Assembly: GCA_902495325.1 (NCBI GenBank)
Contig: CABUWK010000004.1
Span: forward strand, 1-64,000
DNA: 64,000 nt
From: an uncultured Acidiphilium sp.
GTDB lineage: Bacteria; Bacillota; Clostridia; Christensenellales; Borkfalkiaceae
Reading direction: 5' to 3'
Shown: positions 42,401 through 50,077 of the stretch, one piece after another
Layout of the letters: each line of letters opens with the position of its first letter
Position numbering within the stretch: position 1 is the stretch's first letter
Translations under genes and position numbers: made by a program
Notes under the pieces: model-generated
Database searches by the model: none
Told to the model about the DNA's origin: nothing
The model's input: only the letters and a program-made list of their open reading frames with translations

Positions 42401-43030
42401 GCGTCTCTCGGAGCGATCAACCCGAACGCGATCGACGATTTCAACGTTCTGAACGACCGTTATCAGGAAATGGCGGGGCAGAGAGACGATCTTTTAAAGG
42501 CGGAGCAGGATCTGAAAGCGGTCATCGCGCAGCTGACCGATGAGATGAGCACCACTTTTGCCAAGGGCTTTGCCGCCATTCGCGCAAACTTCACCCGTAT
42601 TTTCAAAGAATTATTCGGCGGCGGTACCGCCGATCTGATCCTGGAGAAAGGCTTTACGGAGGATCCGCTCGAACAGGGCATCGAGATCGTCGCAGAGCCG
42701 CCGGGGAAGAAATTGCAGAAGATCTCTCTGCTTTCGGGCGGCGAGATGGCGCTCACCGCGATCGCCATTCTGTTCGCTATCTTAAAACTTCGTCCGATGC
42801 CGTTCGTCGTTCTCGACGAGATCGAAGCCGCGCTGGACGACGCGAACGTGGAGAGATTCGCGCAGTATCTCAAACATTTCTCCGACGATACGCAGTTCAT
42901 CGTTATCACCCACAAGAAGGTCACGATGGAACGCGCGGACGCGCTTTTCGGCGTGACCATGCAGGAAAAGGGCGTTTCCAAGATCGTTTCCGTCAAAATT
43001 GCCGACGCCGTGGAATCGATCGGCGCGTAA
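39443..43030 (+). CDS. smc: Chromosome segregation ATPase SMC
   Basis: Condensin-type ATPase that loops and segregates the chromosome with ScpA/ScpB. It starts at a GTG 3 nt after rnc with AAGGAG inside the rnc end. The 1195 residues show Walker A VGPNGCGKSNVADAIRWVLG near 31-50, two long coiled coils (about 170-500 and 680-1020), a hinge at about 505-675, the signature LSGGEMALTAIAILFAI near 1095 and Walker B PFVVLDEIEAALDD near 1115. Order rnc-smc-ftsY is conserved in Bacillota. Confidence 0.97.
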   Translation: MNFKKIELIGFKSFADRQEIQFENGVTCIVGPNGCGKSNVADAIRWVLGEQSAKSLRGTSMQDVIFNGTQNRKSLSYCEVSLTFDNTNKIFKEIDYTEVVFTRKLYRSGESEYFINKKPARRGDIIDLLHECGVSKEGYTIIGQGKVAEILNSKPEDRRSIFEEAVGIAKTKAKRLETERKLDRTRDNVTRIVDITTELERQLEPLEKQAEKARAHRALSEELKYHEVNAYLYKYDNAAAIKSGISARMQSYADEAEVKSIALQEAIRSYNDHLGEISSADEYIRQLNEELRERAVAAERQSGTARVYGEKINTLRAEIRRLEKEIENAKAEGNKISDKIAGKKAHTEAVLAEIAEKEKRAAELNAELAEVAAAIAEGNRMAQSAQQAVLHSVESLADLKQNIGALSSEKNVISAQQQETVERVQSLTDKLDGLVKENAVNGVELQKLEKSAQKAKDDIRDMESDVASTQSFIADITTKIYSINSEIAALEANGRVYANLKDNYDGYQFAVKKLMQATKESRDVASRVKGVVANIIKTDAKYDVAIETCLGGAVQNVVTASQDDAKYLIQFLKRTESGRVTFLPVESMKPRYETSETKSALRERGALGLANELVSYDKYYDKVVRFLLGNTLIVDNIDNAVSIARKYQNAFKIVTLDGDLLASSGSMTGGSRKQNTSNLLAMDRRVAEIEEQLKARKNELSRLSSKKAQLEKQIAGQREELERLNTFLQDVRQQTVAMREKIAATEGKIADTTKEIEGYRDSIALINTRLTEINKEYSSIELGNEELDRKRRDASFDAEKHQSVFAEYTKRRDDLIDENTGLQASLSYLRSQIRADEEEVARMEERSNELLKQIEENKQSVTRNNNALGNLLADVEKVALSDSEKEYLNSLREKIAAFEQRKKTLNEQVQQDNMLRGNLQAEITKLNEKKYGEEVALSKVDTELEYMRQKVWEDYQITYENAASLKDGNYDITVSNQEINRIRKKIASLGAINPNAIDDFNVLNDRYQEMAGQRDDLLKAEQDLKAVIAQLTDEMSTTFAKGFAAIRANFTRIFKELFGGGTADLILEKGFTEDPLEQGIEIVAEPPGKKLQKISLLSGGEMALTAIAILFAILKLRPMPFVVLDEIEAALDDANVERFAQYLKHFSDDTQFIVITHKKVTMERADALFGVTMQEKGVSKIVSVKIADAVESIGA

Positions 43031-43051
43031 CCGAGGAATACAGGAGCAAAA

Positions 43052-43951
43052 ATGGGTTTTTTCAATAAGATTTTTTCCGCGTTGAAGAAAACGAAAGACA
43101 GTTTTTCCGAAAAAATGCGGCAGCTTTTCGCCCGCGATAAGATCGGCGAAGATTTTTACGAGGATCTCGAAGATATTCTCATTACGTCGGACATTTCCGT
43201 TACGACGGCAGAGGAGATCGTGGAGAACCTGCGCGACCGCATGATCGAAGAGAAGGCGAAAGACAAAGATTACGTCGTGGAAGAGCTGAAAGGCTCGATC
43301 CGCGATTGCCTTGACATGGCGGAGGATCTCGAGATCGAAACGCCCGCCGTGATCATGGTGATCGGCGTGAACGGCGTGGGGAAAACCACGTCGATCGGCA
43401 AACTTGCCAATTATTTCGCGCAGAACGGCAAAACGGTGACGATCGCCGCGGGAGATACCTTCCGCGCGGCTGCCGCCGACCAGCTCGAAGTGTGGGCGGA
43501 CAGGGCGAAAGTCCGTATCGTTCGTTCCGACGAAGGCAGCGATCCTTCCTCCGTCGTATTCGACGCTCTTTCTTCCGTCAAAGCGAAGAAAACGGACGTT
43601 CTTATCATCGATACCGCAGGGCGGCTTCACACAAAGGCAAACCTGATGGAGGAATTGAAGAAGATGTCCCGCGTGGTCGCGAGAGAATATCCGGAAGCCA
43701 ATTTCTATAAATTGATCGCTCTCGACGCGACGACGGGGCAGAACGCTCTTTCGCAGGTGGAAGTGTTCAACGAAGCCGTCGGCATCGATGGGATCATTCT
43801 CACCAAGCTCGACGGAACCGCGAAAGGAGGATTCGTCGTGTCTCTCTGTAACGAGTTACAGGTGCCCGTAGCCTTTGTGGGAACGGGCGAAAAGAAAGAG
43901 GATATCGAACCGTTCGACAAAGAATCGTTTATCGAAGGTATTTTCGGCTGA
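43052..43951 (+). CDS. ftsY: Signal recognition particle receptor FtsY
   Basis: SRP receptor GTPase that docks translating ribosomes to the SecYEG translocon. The NG domain is complete: GVNGVGKTTSIGKLA near residues 106-120 (G1), DTFRAAAADQLEVWADR, DTAGRLHTKANLMEELKK (G3) and TKLDGTAKGG (G4). The 299-residue protein lacks the long acidic N-terminal A domain found in E. coli, as in many Bacillota, and begins with a short amphipathic segment MGFFNKIFSALKK that probably contacts the membrane. It lies 21 bp after smc and ends the run, followed by a shared terminator. Confidence 0.97.
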   Translation: MGFFNKIFSALKKTKDSFSEKMRQLFARDKIGEDFYEDLEDILITSDISVTTAEEIVENLRDRMIEEKAKDKDYVVEELKGSIRDCLDMAEDLEIETPAVIMVIGVNGVGKTTSIGKLANYFAQNGKTVTIAAGDTFRAAAADQLEVWADRAKVRIVRSDEGSDPSSVVFDALSSVKAKKTDVLIIDTAGRLHTKANLMEELKKMSRVVAREYPEANFYKLIALDATTGQNALSQVEVFNEAVGIDGIILTKLDGTAKGGFVVSLCNELQVPVAFVGTGEKKEDIEPFDKESFIEGIFG

Positions 43952-43986
43952 CGCATTTCCCCGGCATGCCGGGCAAAAATAAAACG

Positions 43987-44034
43987 AAAACACCCCTCGG
44001 AAAGCTTTTTTCAAAGTTTTCCGAGGGGTGTTTT
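43987..44034. terminator. Bidirectional terminator between ftsY and gltX
   Basis: AAAACACCCCTCGGAAA and its complement form a 17-bp stem around a 14-nt loop, with T-runs on either strand. The two flanking genes converge on it. Confidence 0.9.
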
Positions 44035-44050
44035 ATTTTGTCTGTCCGGT

Positions 44051-45496
44051 TCAGGCGCGATTTAAAAGCGCGAGGGAATGATCGATCCTGCGGATCGTTT
44101 CTTCTTTTCCGAGCAGAGAAACCATTTCCGTCGCTCCGCCGGGCGTAACGCCCTGTCCCGTAACGGCAATGCGAAGCACCCAGAAAATCGCTCCGCTTTT
44201 CACGCCGAAATCGGCGGCTTTAGCGGAAAGTCCGGCAAAAAGAGCGTCGTTTCCGTAATCGTCGACGGAAAGAAGATACTCTTTGATCTGCGGCAGAAGG
44301 GTTTTCGCGACTTCCGCGTTCGTCTTGTTTTTCTTATTGTCGAAAAGAGAAAGGTCGTAATCTTTCAGCTCGGCAAGCCAATCGATCTTCTCGGGGATCT
44401 CGCCGAGGGTCTCCACGCGCTGCTGCAGAAGAGCGGCGATCCTCTTTAAATCGAATTTTCCGTTGACTGCCGATTTCTGCAGGAACGGGAGAGCGGCTTC
44501 GTAAAATTCTTCCGGGGTCATGGCGCGGAGGTATTCGCCGTTCAGCCAGCGCAGTTTCGCTTCGTCGAAAATGGATTGCGATTTGGAAATTCCGTCGAGG
44601 GAGAACAGACGGATCATATCCTGCATGTTCATTTTTTCAACGTTTTCTTTCGGGCTCCATCCGAGCAGGGCAACGTAGTTGATGATAGCTTCTTTCAGGT
44701 ATCCCTTGTTGACGAAATCGTCGAAATTCGCGTCGCCGTAACGTTTGGAAAGTTTGCGCGTCGCGTCCTTCATGATGGGCGGCAGGTGAATATAAACGGG
44801 GCGTTTCCAGCCGAAAGCGTCGTACATCAGGTTGTATTTCGGAGTGGAGGAGAGATATTCCGTCCCGCGGATCACGTGCGTGATGCCCATCAGGTGATCG
44901 TCGACCACGTTGGCGAAGTTATAGGTCGGCATACCGTCGCTCTTGATCAGAATGTTGTCTTCCAGTTCGCTGTAATCGATGTTGATCGTACCGTAGATCA
45001 GGTCTTCGTACGTGCTCGTTCCCTCCGTCGGGATATTCTGGCGGATGACGTACGGCTCGCCTGCGGCGATCCTTCTTTCGACTTCCTCTTTGGGAAGGTG
45101 CAGGCAGTGTTTGTCATACTTGCGGTTGCCGTTGGCGTCCGTAAGGCTTTCGAGCCTTTCCTTCGAGCAGAAGCAGTAATATGCGCCGCCGAGGTCGATC
45201 AGCTTTTTCGCATATTCCGCATAGATCGCCTTTCTTTCGCTCTGCACGTAAGGTCCGTAATCGCCGCCGATGTCCGGACCTTCGTCGTAATACAGCCCGG
45301 ATCCTTTCAGAGAATCGTAAATAACCTGAACGGCTCCTTCCACATATCTCTGCTGATCGGTGTCTTCGATACGCAGGATGAATTTTCCGTTGTGCGATTT
45401 TGCGTAGAGATACGCATAAAGCGCGGTGCGGAGACCGCCGAGATGCATGAAACCCGTCGGGCTCGGCGCAAATCTTGTTCTGACCGTTTCTTCCAT
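44051..45496 (-). CDS. gltX: Glutamyl-tRNA synthetase
   Basis: Charges tRNA-Glu (and in organisms without GlnRS also tRNA-Gln). Class I motifs: RFAPSPTGFMHLGGLRTAL near residues 8-26 (HIGH region) and KLSKR near 253 (KMSKS region). The 481 residues match bacterial GluRS, with the C-terminal anticodon-binding domain ending LLNRA. AAGGAG lies 8 nt before the ATG. Upstream, TTACAA-17-TATAAG could be a promoter; its -10 overlaps a TATAAGNCGATWA site at 45531-45543. Confidence 0.96.
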   Translation of the reverse strand: MEETVRTRFAPSPTGFMHLGGLRTALYAYLYAKSHNGKFILRIEDTDQQRYVEGAVQVIYDSLKGSGLYYDEGPDIGGDYGPYVQSERKAIYAEYAKKLIDLGGAYYCFCSKERLESLTDANGNRKYDKHCLHLPKEEVERRIAAGEPYVIRQNIPTEGTSTYEDLIYGTINIDYSELEDNILIKSDGMPTYNFANVVDDHLMGITHVIRGTEYLSSTPKYNLMYDAFGWKRPVYIHLPPIMKDATRKLSKRYGDANFDDFVNKGYLKEAIINYVALLGWSPKENVEKMNMQDMIRLFSLDGISKSQSIFDEAKLRWLNGEYLRAMTPEEFYEAALPFLQKSAVNGKFDLKRIAALLQQRVETLGEIPEKIDWLAELKDYDLSLFDNKKNKTNAEVAKTLLPQIKEYLLSVDDYGNDALFAGLSAKAADFGVKSGAIFWVLRIAVTGQGVTPGGATEMVSLLGKEETIRRIDHSLALLNRA

Positions 45497-45587
45497 ATAA
45501 TGCTCCTTATAGGTATGTAATAATGCTTGTTTATCGCCTTATAGGCTCGTTTTGTGTCGATTGTAACCGTTGGTTGCGGCGGCAAGT

Positions 45588-46325
45588 TTAAATATCCGTC
45601 GTTTCGTAAAATGCCTTCTGAACGGATTTTTCTATCTTTTCCAGCATGCCTTCGTAAAAGAAACTGTAGGCGGAATCGTCGCTTACGATGATGTGATCGA
45701 AAAGCCTTACCCCCGTGAATCGAAGCAGAGCGAAGATCCTGCGGGTGGTAGCGATATCCGAATCCGAGGGCGACGGGTTGCCGGACGGGTGATTGTGCGT
45801 GATGACCACGCCCGCCGGTTTTAGTGCGGAAATGGACGAGGTGAGATCCTTCATATCGAAAAGGACGCGTCGCGAGTTATCCGAAGTGAACCTGCGCTGT
45901 GCGATGATGTTCCGTTTCGAATCGAGAAAGAAAACGACGAAAAACTCCTGCCGCGCGCTTTTGTAAAAGGAGATCAGATATTCGCGCACCGAATGATAAC
46001 TGTAAACGCCGGGCGTTTTCGTTCTTTCCTGTTCGATGCGGTCGGCGATCTTACCGACGCATACGAGAAAATCGGCGGTATTTTTACCGACGCCTTCCAC
46101 GCCGAGCAGTTCTTCTTCGGTTGCGTGGAGCACGTTGTCGAGCGTGCCGAACCTGTCCACGAGGATATGCGCGAGCGGATTTACGTTCTTTCGCGGGATC
46201 GCGTAAAAGAGAAGGATTTCAAGCAGTTCGTGTCGGGAAAGAGAGTCGGCATTGTTCGCCAGGCGATTTTTCATGCGCTGTCTGTGATCTTCGTGCAATT
46301 TCGGCGATTTTTGCTCGTCCCCCAT
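45588..46325 (-). CDS. radC: RadC-family JAB1/MPN-domain protein
   Basis: Conserved protein with a helix-hairpin-helix region and a JAMM metalloprotease-like domain; the DNA-repair role is disputed. The start at 46325 (MGDEQKSPKLHEDHRQRMK) follows GGAGGAAATTT; a longer TTG reading would run through that site. ELLEILLFYAIPRKNVN and GVEGVGKNTADFL form the N-terminal UPF0758 region; ITHNHPSGNPSPSDSD near residues 172-187 is the JAMM motif with both His and the Asp. 245 residues, slightly longer than the usual 225. Divergent from pepV. Confidence 0.92.
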   Translation of the reverse strand: MGDEQKSPKLHEDHRQRMKNRLANNADSLSRHELLEILLFYAIPRKNVNPLAHILVDRFGTLDNVLHATEEELLGVEGVGKNTADFLVCVGKIADRIEQERTKTPGVYSYHSVREYLISFYKSARQEFFVVFFLDSKRNIIAQRRFTSDNSRRVLFDMKDLTSSISALKPAGVVITHNHPSGNPSPSDSDIATTRRIFALLRFTGVRLFDHIIVSDDSAYSFFYEGMLEKIEKSVQKAFYETTDI

Positions 46326-46364
46326 AAATTTCCTCCTCAAAATAAAAAAACGTCCTTAAAATAT

Positions 46365-46393
46365 TTTACCATAAAATAAAAAAAGAGTATAAT
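46365..46393 (+). promoter_or_regulatory. Promoter of pepV
   Basis: TTTACC (46365-46370) and TATAAT (46388-46393) with a 17-bp spacer in an AT-rich divergent gap. Confidence 0.6.
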
Positions 46394-46432
46394 AAAATAA
46401 ACGGGTATTTTAAAATTTTCAGGAGAAGTTTT

Positions 46433-47719
46433 ATGGAAATCGAAAAAAAGGACCTTGCATTGTTCTCCGCAATGAAGGAGAATCTGAAAAAACTGATCGG
46501 GATCCCCTCGGTCAAGAGCGAACCGGTCGGGAACGCTCCCTTCGGCGAATCGGTGAAAGAAGCTCTTTTGTTCACCCTTTCCCTGGCGGAGGAACTCGGC
46601 TTTCACACCGTGAACTACGATAATTATATCGGCGAAGCCGTTTACGGCGACGGCGAGGACGAAATGGCGATCCTCTGCCATCTCGACGTGGTGCCGGTCG
46701 GGAAACTGTCCGACTGGAAATATCCCCCTTTCTCCGCAACGGAGGCGGACGGAAAAATCTACGGTCGCGGCGCGACGGACGACAAGGGACCCGCGATCGT
46801 GTGCCTGTACTGTATGAAGGCTTTGAAAGACGAAGGGTATCTTCCGGGAAAGAAGATCAAGTTGATTTTCGGCTGCGACGAAGAATCGGGCTGGGGTTGT
46901 ATCGAACATTATAAGAAGGTGGCGAAAATGCCGGATTTTGGTTTTTCGCCCGACGCCGATTTCCCTGTGCTGTATGCCGAAAAAGGCATTCTCCACGTGA
47001 AATTCTTCTTTGACGCCGATCCGAGGCTCAAAGAGCTGAAAGGGGGAGAGCGCGTGAACGTTGTTTGCGACAGATGTACCTCGATAAGCCCTTTAAACGA
47101 CAATTTCGTATCGACCGAACACGTGAAGAAAGAAGGAAACGAGCTTGTTTCTTACGGTGTTTCCGCACACGGTTCCATGCCCGAAAAGGGAAAGAACGCG
47201 ATTTTGCCGATGATAGAGCTGCTTGCGGAAAACGGGCTTGCGGACAAGAGGATTGCCGAAACCTTGTTTTACGACTGTTACGGGCTGAAGGAGCTGGAAG
47301 ACGAAACGGGAAAGCTTACGATGAGCCCGGACGTGATCGACCTTGCGAACGGGAAGATTGGAATTTCCGTGGATATCCGCTATCCTTCCACCGTGCCGTT
47401 TGAAAAGGTGAAGGAAAAGATCGATCGCATCGCGCCTTATGAGATCCTGTCTCATCAGCTGCCGTTGTTCAACGATAAAAATTCCTTCCTCGTGCAGACC
47501 CTTTTAAAAATTTATAACGACACCATGGGAACGAACATGCAGCCGATGGCGATCGGCGGAGGAACGTATGCCCGCGCCCTGAAAGAGGGAACGGCTTTCG
47601 GTCCCGAGATGCCGGGCGAAGAATCCACGGTGCATCAGCCGAACGAATACGTTTCGGTGGAAAATCTGAAATTGCAATGGATCATGTACAAGAAAGCCAT
47701 CCGTAAACTGTCCGAGTGA
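46433..47719 (+). CDS. pepV: PepV-type M20 dipeptidase
   Basis: Cytoplasmic zinc aminopeptidase/dipeptidase of the M20 family. Metal-site motifs are visible: LCHLDVVPVG with His83, GRGATDDKGPAI with the bridging Asp, and CDEESGWGCIEHY with the catalytic Glu pair; the His of GGGTYARAL lies near the C-terminus. The 428 residues are shorter than Lactobacillus PepV (about 470), the difference falling in the lid domain. It has its own promoter and is divergent from radC. Confidence 0.9.
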   Translation: MEIEKKDLALFSAMKENLKKLIGIPSVKSEPVGNAPFGESVKEALLFTLSLAEELGFHTVNYDNYIGEAVYGDGEDEMAILCHLDVVPVGKLSDWKYPPFSATEADGKIYGRGATDDKGPAIVCLYCMKALKDEGYLPGKKIKLIFGCDEESGWGCIEHYKKVAKMPDFGFSPDADFPVLYAEKGILHVKFFFDADPRLKELKGGERVNVVCDRCTSISPLNDNFVSTEHVKKEGNELVSYGVSAHGSMPEKGKNAILPMIELLAENGLADKRIAETLFYDCYGLKELEDETGKLTMSPDVIDLANGKIGISVDIRYPSTVPFEKVKEKIDRIAPYEILSHQLPLFNDKNSFLVQTLLKIYNDTMGTNMQPMAIGGGTYARALKEGTAFGPEMPGEESTVHQPNEYVSVENLKLQWIMYKKAIRKLSE

Positions 47720-47759
47720 ACGGCGGCTTGCGGAAAAAGGTTCGGAAGGGGGAGTGGTT

Positions 47760-48266
47760 ATGACGGAAAACGGGTTGCCGCCTTTTTTGAAAAACGAAAC
47801 GTGCGCCGTTACGGGACACCGGATCCTGTCCGCCGATTTCGACGAAAACGAACTGTACCGGACGCTGAAGGAAATTTCGGAACAGGGATTCCGTTGTTTT
47901 CTTGTCGGAATGGCGATCGGATTCGATACGGCGTGTTTCCGCGCGCTGTTAAAGGTAAAAAAGGAAGATCCCGCCGTGAAGATCGCGGCGGTCATTCCCT
48001 GCGTCGGACAGGATGCTTTCTTTCGTGAAAAAGACAGGGAGACCTATCGTTCCCTTATCGGGCTTGCCGACTATAAGGCGGTGCTCGAGGACGAGTACCG
48101 GGAAGGATGTATGCTGAAACGGAATGATTTTCTGCTTGCGAACAGCTCTCTTCTTCTCGCGTATCTCCGCACGAAACGCGGAGGAACGTGGTATACGGTG
48201 AGAAAAGCGCAGTCTCTCGGTATTCCGGTGCGGTATTTCCCCGAAGATAGTTTGCGTGAGACGTAA
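47760..48266 (+). CDS. SLOG-superfamily (DUF1273/YpsA-like) protein
   Basis: A 168-residue Rossmann-like protein starting at the ATG 47760 (MTENGLPPFLKNETCAVTGHR) behind GGGGGAG. TCAVTGHRIL and FLVGMAIGFDTACFRALL are the two nucleotide-binding loops typical of DUF1273/YpsA, and MLKRNDFLLANSSLLLAYLRTKRGGTWYTVRKAQ is the conserved C-terminal half. It is related in fold to the SLOG protein at 32294 but more standard. It follows pepV by 40 bp and may be cotranscribed. The ligand and role are unknown. Confidence 0.85.
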   Translation: MTENGLPPFLKNETCAVTGHRILSADFDENELYRTLKEISEQGFRCFLVGMAIGFDTACFRALLKVKKEDPAVKIAAVIPCVGQDAFFREKDRETYRSLIGLADYKAVLEDEYREGCMLKRNDFLLANSSLLLAYLRTKRGGTWYTVRKAQSLGIPVRYFPEDSLRET

Positions 48267-48368
48267 GGCGGCGGGATATTTTTAGAAAATAAGCCGGTTG
48301 TTTTACAGGGCTCTATCCGCTTTGCGCGGAAATCGGCATGAGAGATAATAGGACGGAGGTGCGATGAA

Positions 48369-49025
48369 ATGAAAACGATTACGGTAAAAGGAACGGGGCG
48401 GCTTTCCGTGAAACCCGATCTGATCGTTATTTCGATGCGGCTTGAAACCGAGGAGAAGGAATACGAAAGGACGACGGAACTCGCCGCGGAGAAGATCGAT
48501 CGCCTGAACCTGGCTCTCGAAGAGGTCGGGTTTGAAAAAGGAGCAATGAAAACGACGAGTTTCAACGTTCGTACGGATTATGAAAACGTCAGGGATAAGG
48601 AAGGCGGCTATAAAAGCGTTTTTAAAGGGTACGTCTGTAACCATAATTTAAAGGTTGAATTCGATTTCGATACCCAAAAGCTTGCGCGGGTGCTTTCTGC
48701 AATTTCCCGTTGCGTTGCGAAACCGGAGCTTTCCGTTGCGTTTACGGTAAAAGATCCGTCTGCCGTCGGCGAAGAGCTTTTGCGCTCCGCCGCGAAAAAC
48801 GCGAGAGAGAGGGCGGAGATCCTTTGTTCCGCTTCGGGGGTGAAACTCGGCGAACTCGTATCGATCGATTATAACCGGGGAAACCCCGACATGGATTCCG
48901 ATACCGATTACAAAATCGAAAGCAGATGCATGATGAAAGCCGAAGCCTGTCTGTCGGACGTTGCCATCGAGCCGGACGATATCGACGTGAACGATTCCGC
49001 CGCGTTCGTGTGGGAGATCCTCTGA
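48369..49025 (+). CDS. SIMPL-domain (DUF541) protein, cytoplasmic
   Basis: A 218-residue protein of the SIMPL/YggE family, whose molecular role is unclear (YggE is linked to oxidative stress). MKTITVKGTGRLSVKPDLIVISMRL is the conserved first strand-turn-strand, with YNRGNPD and the C-terminal VNDSAAFVWEI strand. Most relatives are secreted; here there is no signal peptide. GGAGG precedes the start. A small decoy start (ATG AAA TGA) lies within the spacer at 48364. A terminator follows. Confidence 0.8.
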   Translation: MKTITVKGTGRLSVKPDLIVISMRLETEEKEYERTTELAAEKIDRLNLALEEVGFEKGAMKTTSFNVRTDYENVRDKEGGYKSVFKGYVCNHNLKVEFDFDTQKLARVLSAISRCVAKPELSVAFTVKDPSAVGEELLRSAAKNARERAEILCSASGVKLGELVSIDYNRGNPDMDSDTDYKIESRCMMKAEACLSDVAIEPDDIDVNDSAAFVWEIL

Positions 49026-49095
49026 AATAAAAGGAGACCCGGCAGCATGTCGCCGGCGAACGTCGTGATCGGCGGAAAACGGGTTAAAAACAGAG

Positions 49096-49123
49096 AAAGC
49101 GTGACTTCGGGTCGCGCTTTTTT
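49096..49123 (+). terminator. Terminator after the SIMPL gene
   Basis: AAAGCGTGAC-TTCG-GGTCGCGCTTT forms a stem with a TTCG tetraloop followed by TTTTTT. Confidence 0.8.
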
Positions 49124-49218
49124 GTGTGGTCAGACTTGCGCGAAGATCCGGTTCCGGCTTGTGGTTCCGACTCATTCTGCGTTTCCGAAAATATTTAAAA
49201 ATTTTTTCTTTGAAACGC

Positions 49219-49277
49219 TTGACAATCGGAGAAGGGTGTAATATAATTAAAACAGTTGAACAAACATTCAACTGTTT
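49219..49277 (+). promoter_or_regulatory. Promoter and ArsR-type operator of the metal-efflux genes
   Basis: A perfect TTGACA (49219-49224), 17-bp spacer and TATAAT (49242-49247) are followed at once by an inverted repeat with 11-bp arms, 49250-49260 (AAACAGTTGAA) and 49267-49277, centred on CAAACA. The core TTGAACAAACATTCAA matches the TGAACA-type operators of ArsR/SmtB metal sensors. Placed over the transcription start, it should let the repressor block expression until metal is bound. Confidence 0.85.
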
Positions 49278-49298
49278 GTCGGAAGGAGGCGTGAAACC

Positions 49299-49658
49299 AT
49301 GGAAGAAAGGGAAGAGGAAATGTGCGAATGCACGCTCGTACACAAAGGCGTTGTGGAAGAAGCGAGATCGAAAATGCCTTCGGAAGACGTTCTGTACGAC
49401 GTTGCGGAGCTTTTCAAGGTGTTCGGCGACAGTACGAGAACGAATATTCTGATGGCTCTTTTCGAAAGCGACATGTGCGTTTGCGATCTTTGCAGTTTGC
49501 TTCAGATGACGAAATCCGCCATTTCCCATCAGCTCAGAGTGCTTCGGCAAAGCAAACTGGTAAAGGCAAGAAAGAGCGGGAAAGAAGTGATCTATTCTCT
49601 GGCGGACGATCACGTGAAAGGAATTTTCGAAATGGCGATCGAACACGTTTCCGAATAA
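49299..49658 (+). CDS. ArsR/SmtB-family metal-sensing repressor
   Basis: A 119-residue winged-helix repressor controlling the efflux genes behind it. The N-terminal CECTLVHK resembles the Cys-containing arm of CadC-type sensors, SDMCVCDLCSLLQMTKSAISHQLRVLRQ joins the metal-binding CVCD motif of helix 3 with the recognition helix, and DDHVKGIFEMAIEHVSE supplies the Asp/His pattern of the helix-5 site. With both CVC and helix-5 ligands present, Zn/Cd/Pb sensing is likely. Its own operator lies upstream; an HMA protein and a P-type ATPase follow. Confidence 0.92.
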   Translation: MEEREEEMCECTLVHKGVVEEARSKMPSEDVLYDVAELFKVFGDSTRTNILMALFESDMCVCDLCSLLQMTKSAISHQLRVLRQSKLVKARKSGKEVIYSLADDHVKGIFEMAIEHVSE

Positions 49659-49694
49659 AGAGAACGTCATAAAACAAAAGGAAGGTAACCGAAA

Positions 49695-49916
49695 ATGAAA
49701 AAAGTGGCAAGAATCGAAAATCTCGATTGCGCGAACTGCGCGGCAAAACTGGAAAGAGCGATCGCGAAGATCGACGGCGTGAAAGAGGTAAGCATCAACT
49801 TCATGACGACGAAGATGAACCTCGAACTCGCGGACGATCTCGCGGAACAGGCGATCGCGGAGATCAAAGCAACAGCTACAAAAATCGAGCCGGACTGGAA
49901 AATCATCGGCTTATAA
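49695..49916 (+). CDS. Stand-alone HMA-domain metal-binding protein
   Basis: A 73-residue ferredoxin-like heavy-metal-associated domain, LDCANCAAKLERAIAKIDGV with the CxxC pair Cys12 and Cys15. In ZntA/CadA transporters this domain is the N-terminal part of the pump; here it is a separate gene 37 bp after the repressor, and the following ATPase lacks it. It probably delivers Zn, Cd or Pb to that pump. The last codons overlap a motif-like ATCGGCTTATAA. Confidence 0.88.
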   Translation: MKKVARIENLDCANCAAKLERAIAKIDGVKEVSINFMTTKMNLELADDLAEQAIAEIKATATKIEPDWKIIGL

Positions 49917-50077
49917 ACCGATCGCAGCTTCGCCTTTCGCGGATCTTTTCCGTATCATCCGAAAACCTTTTTCCGGCGAAAGGAAAGATTCAAAAAGGTA
50001 AAATGTCAGGCGATAAGTCGATTAAACGATCATTTTAACGGGTTTTGTCTGAAGGAAGCGAGGAGTGGAAACCATTT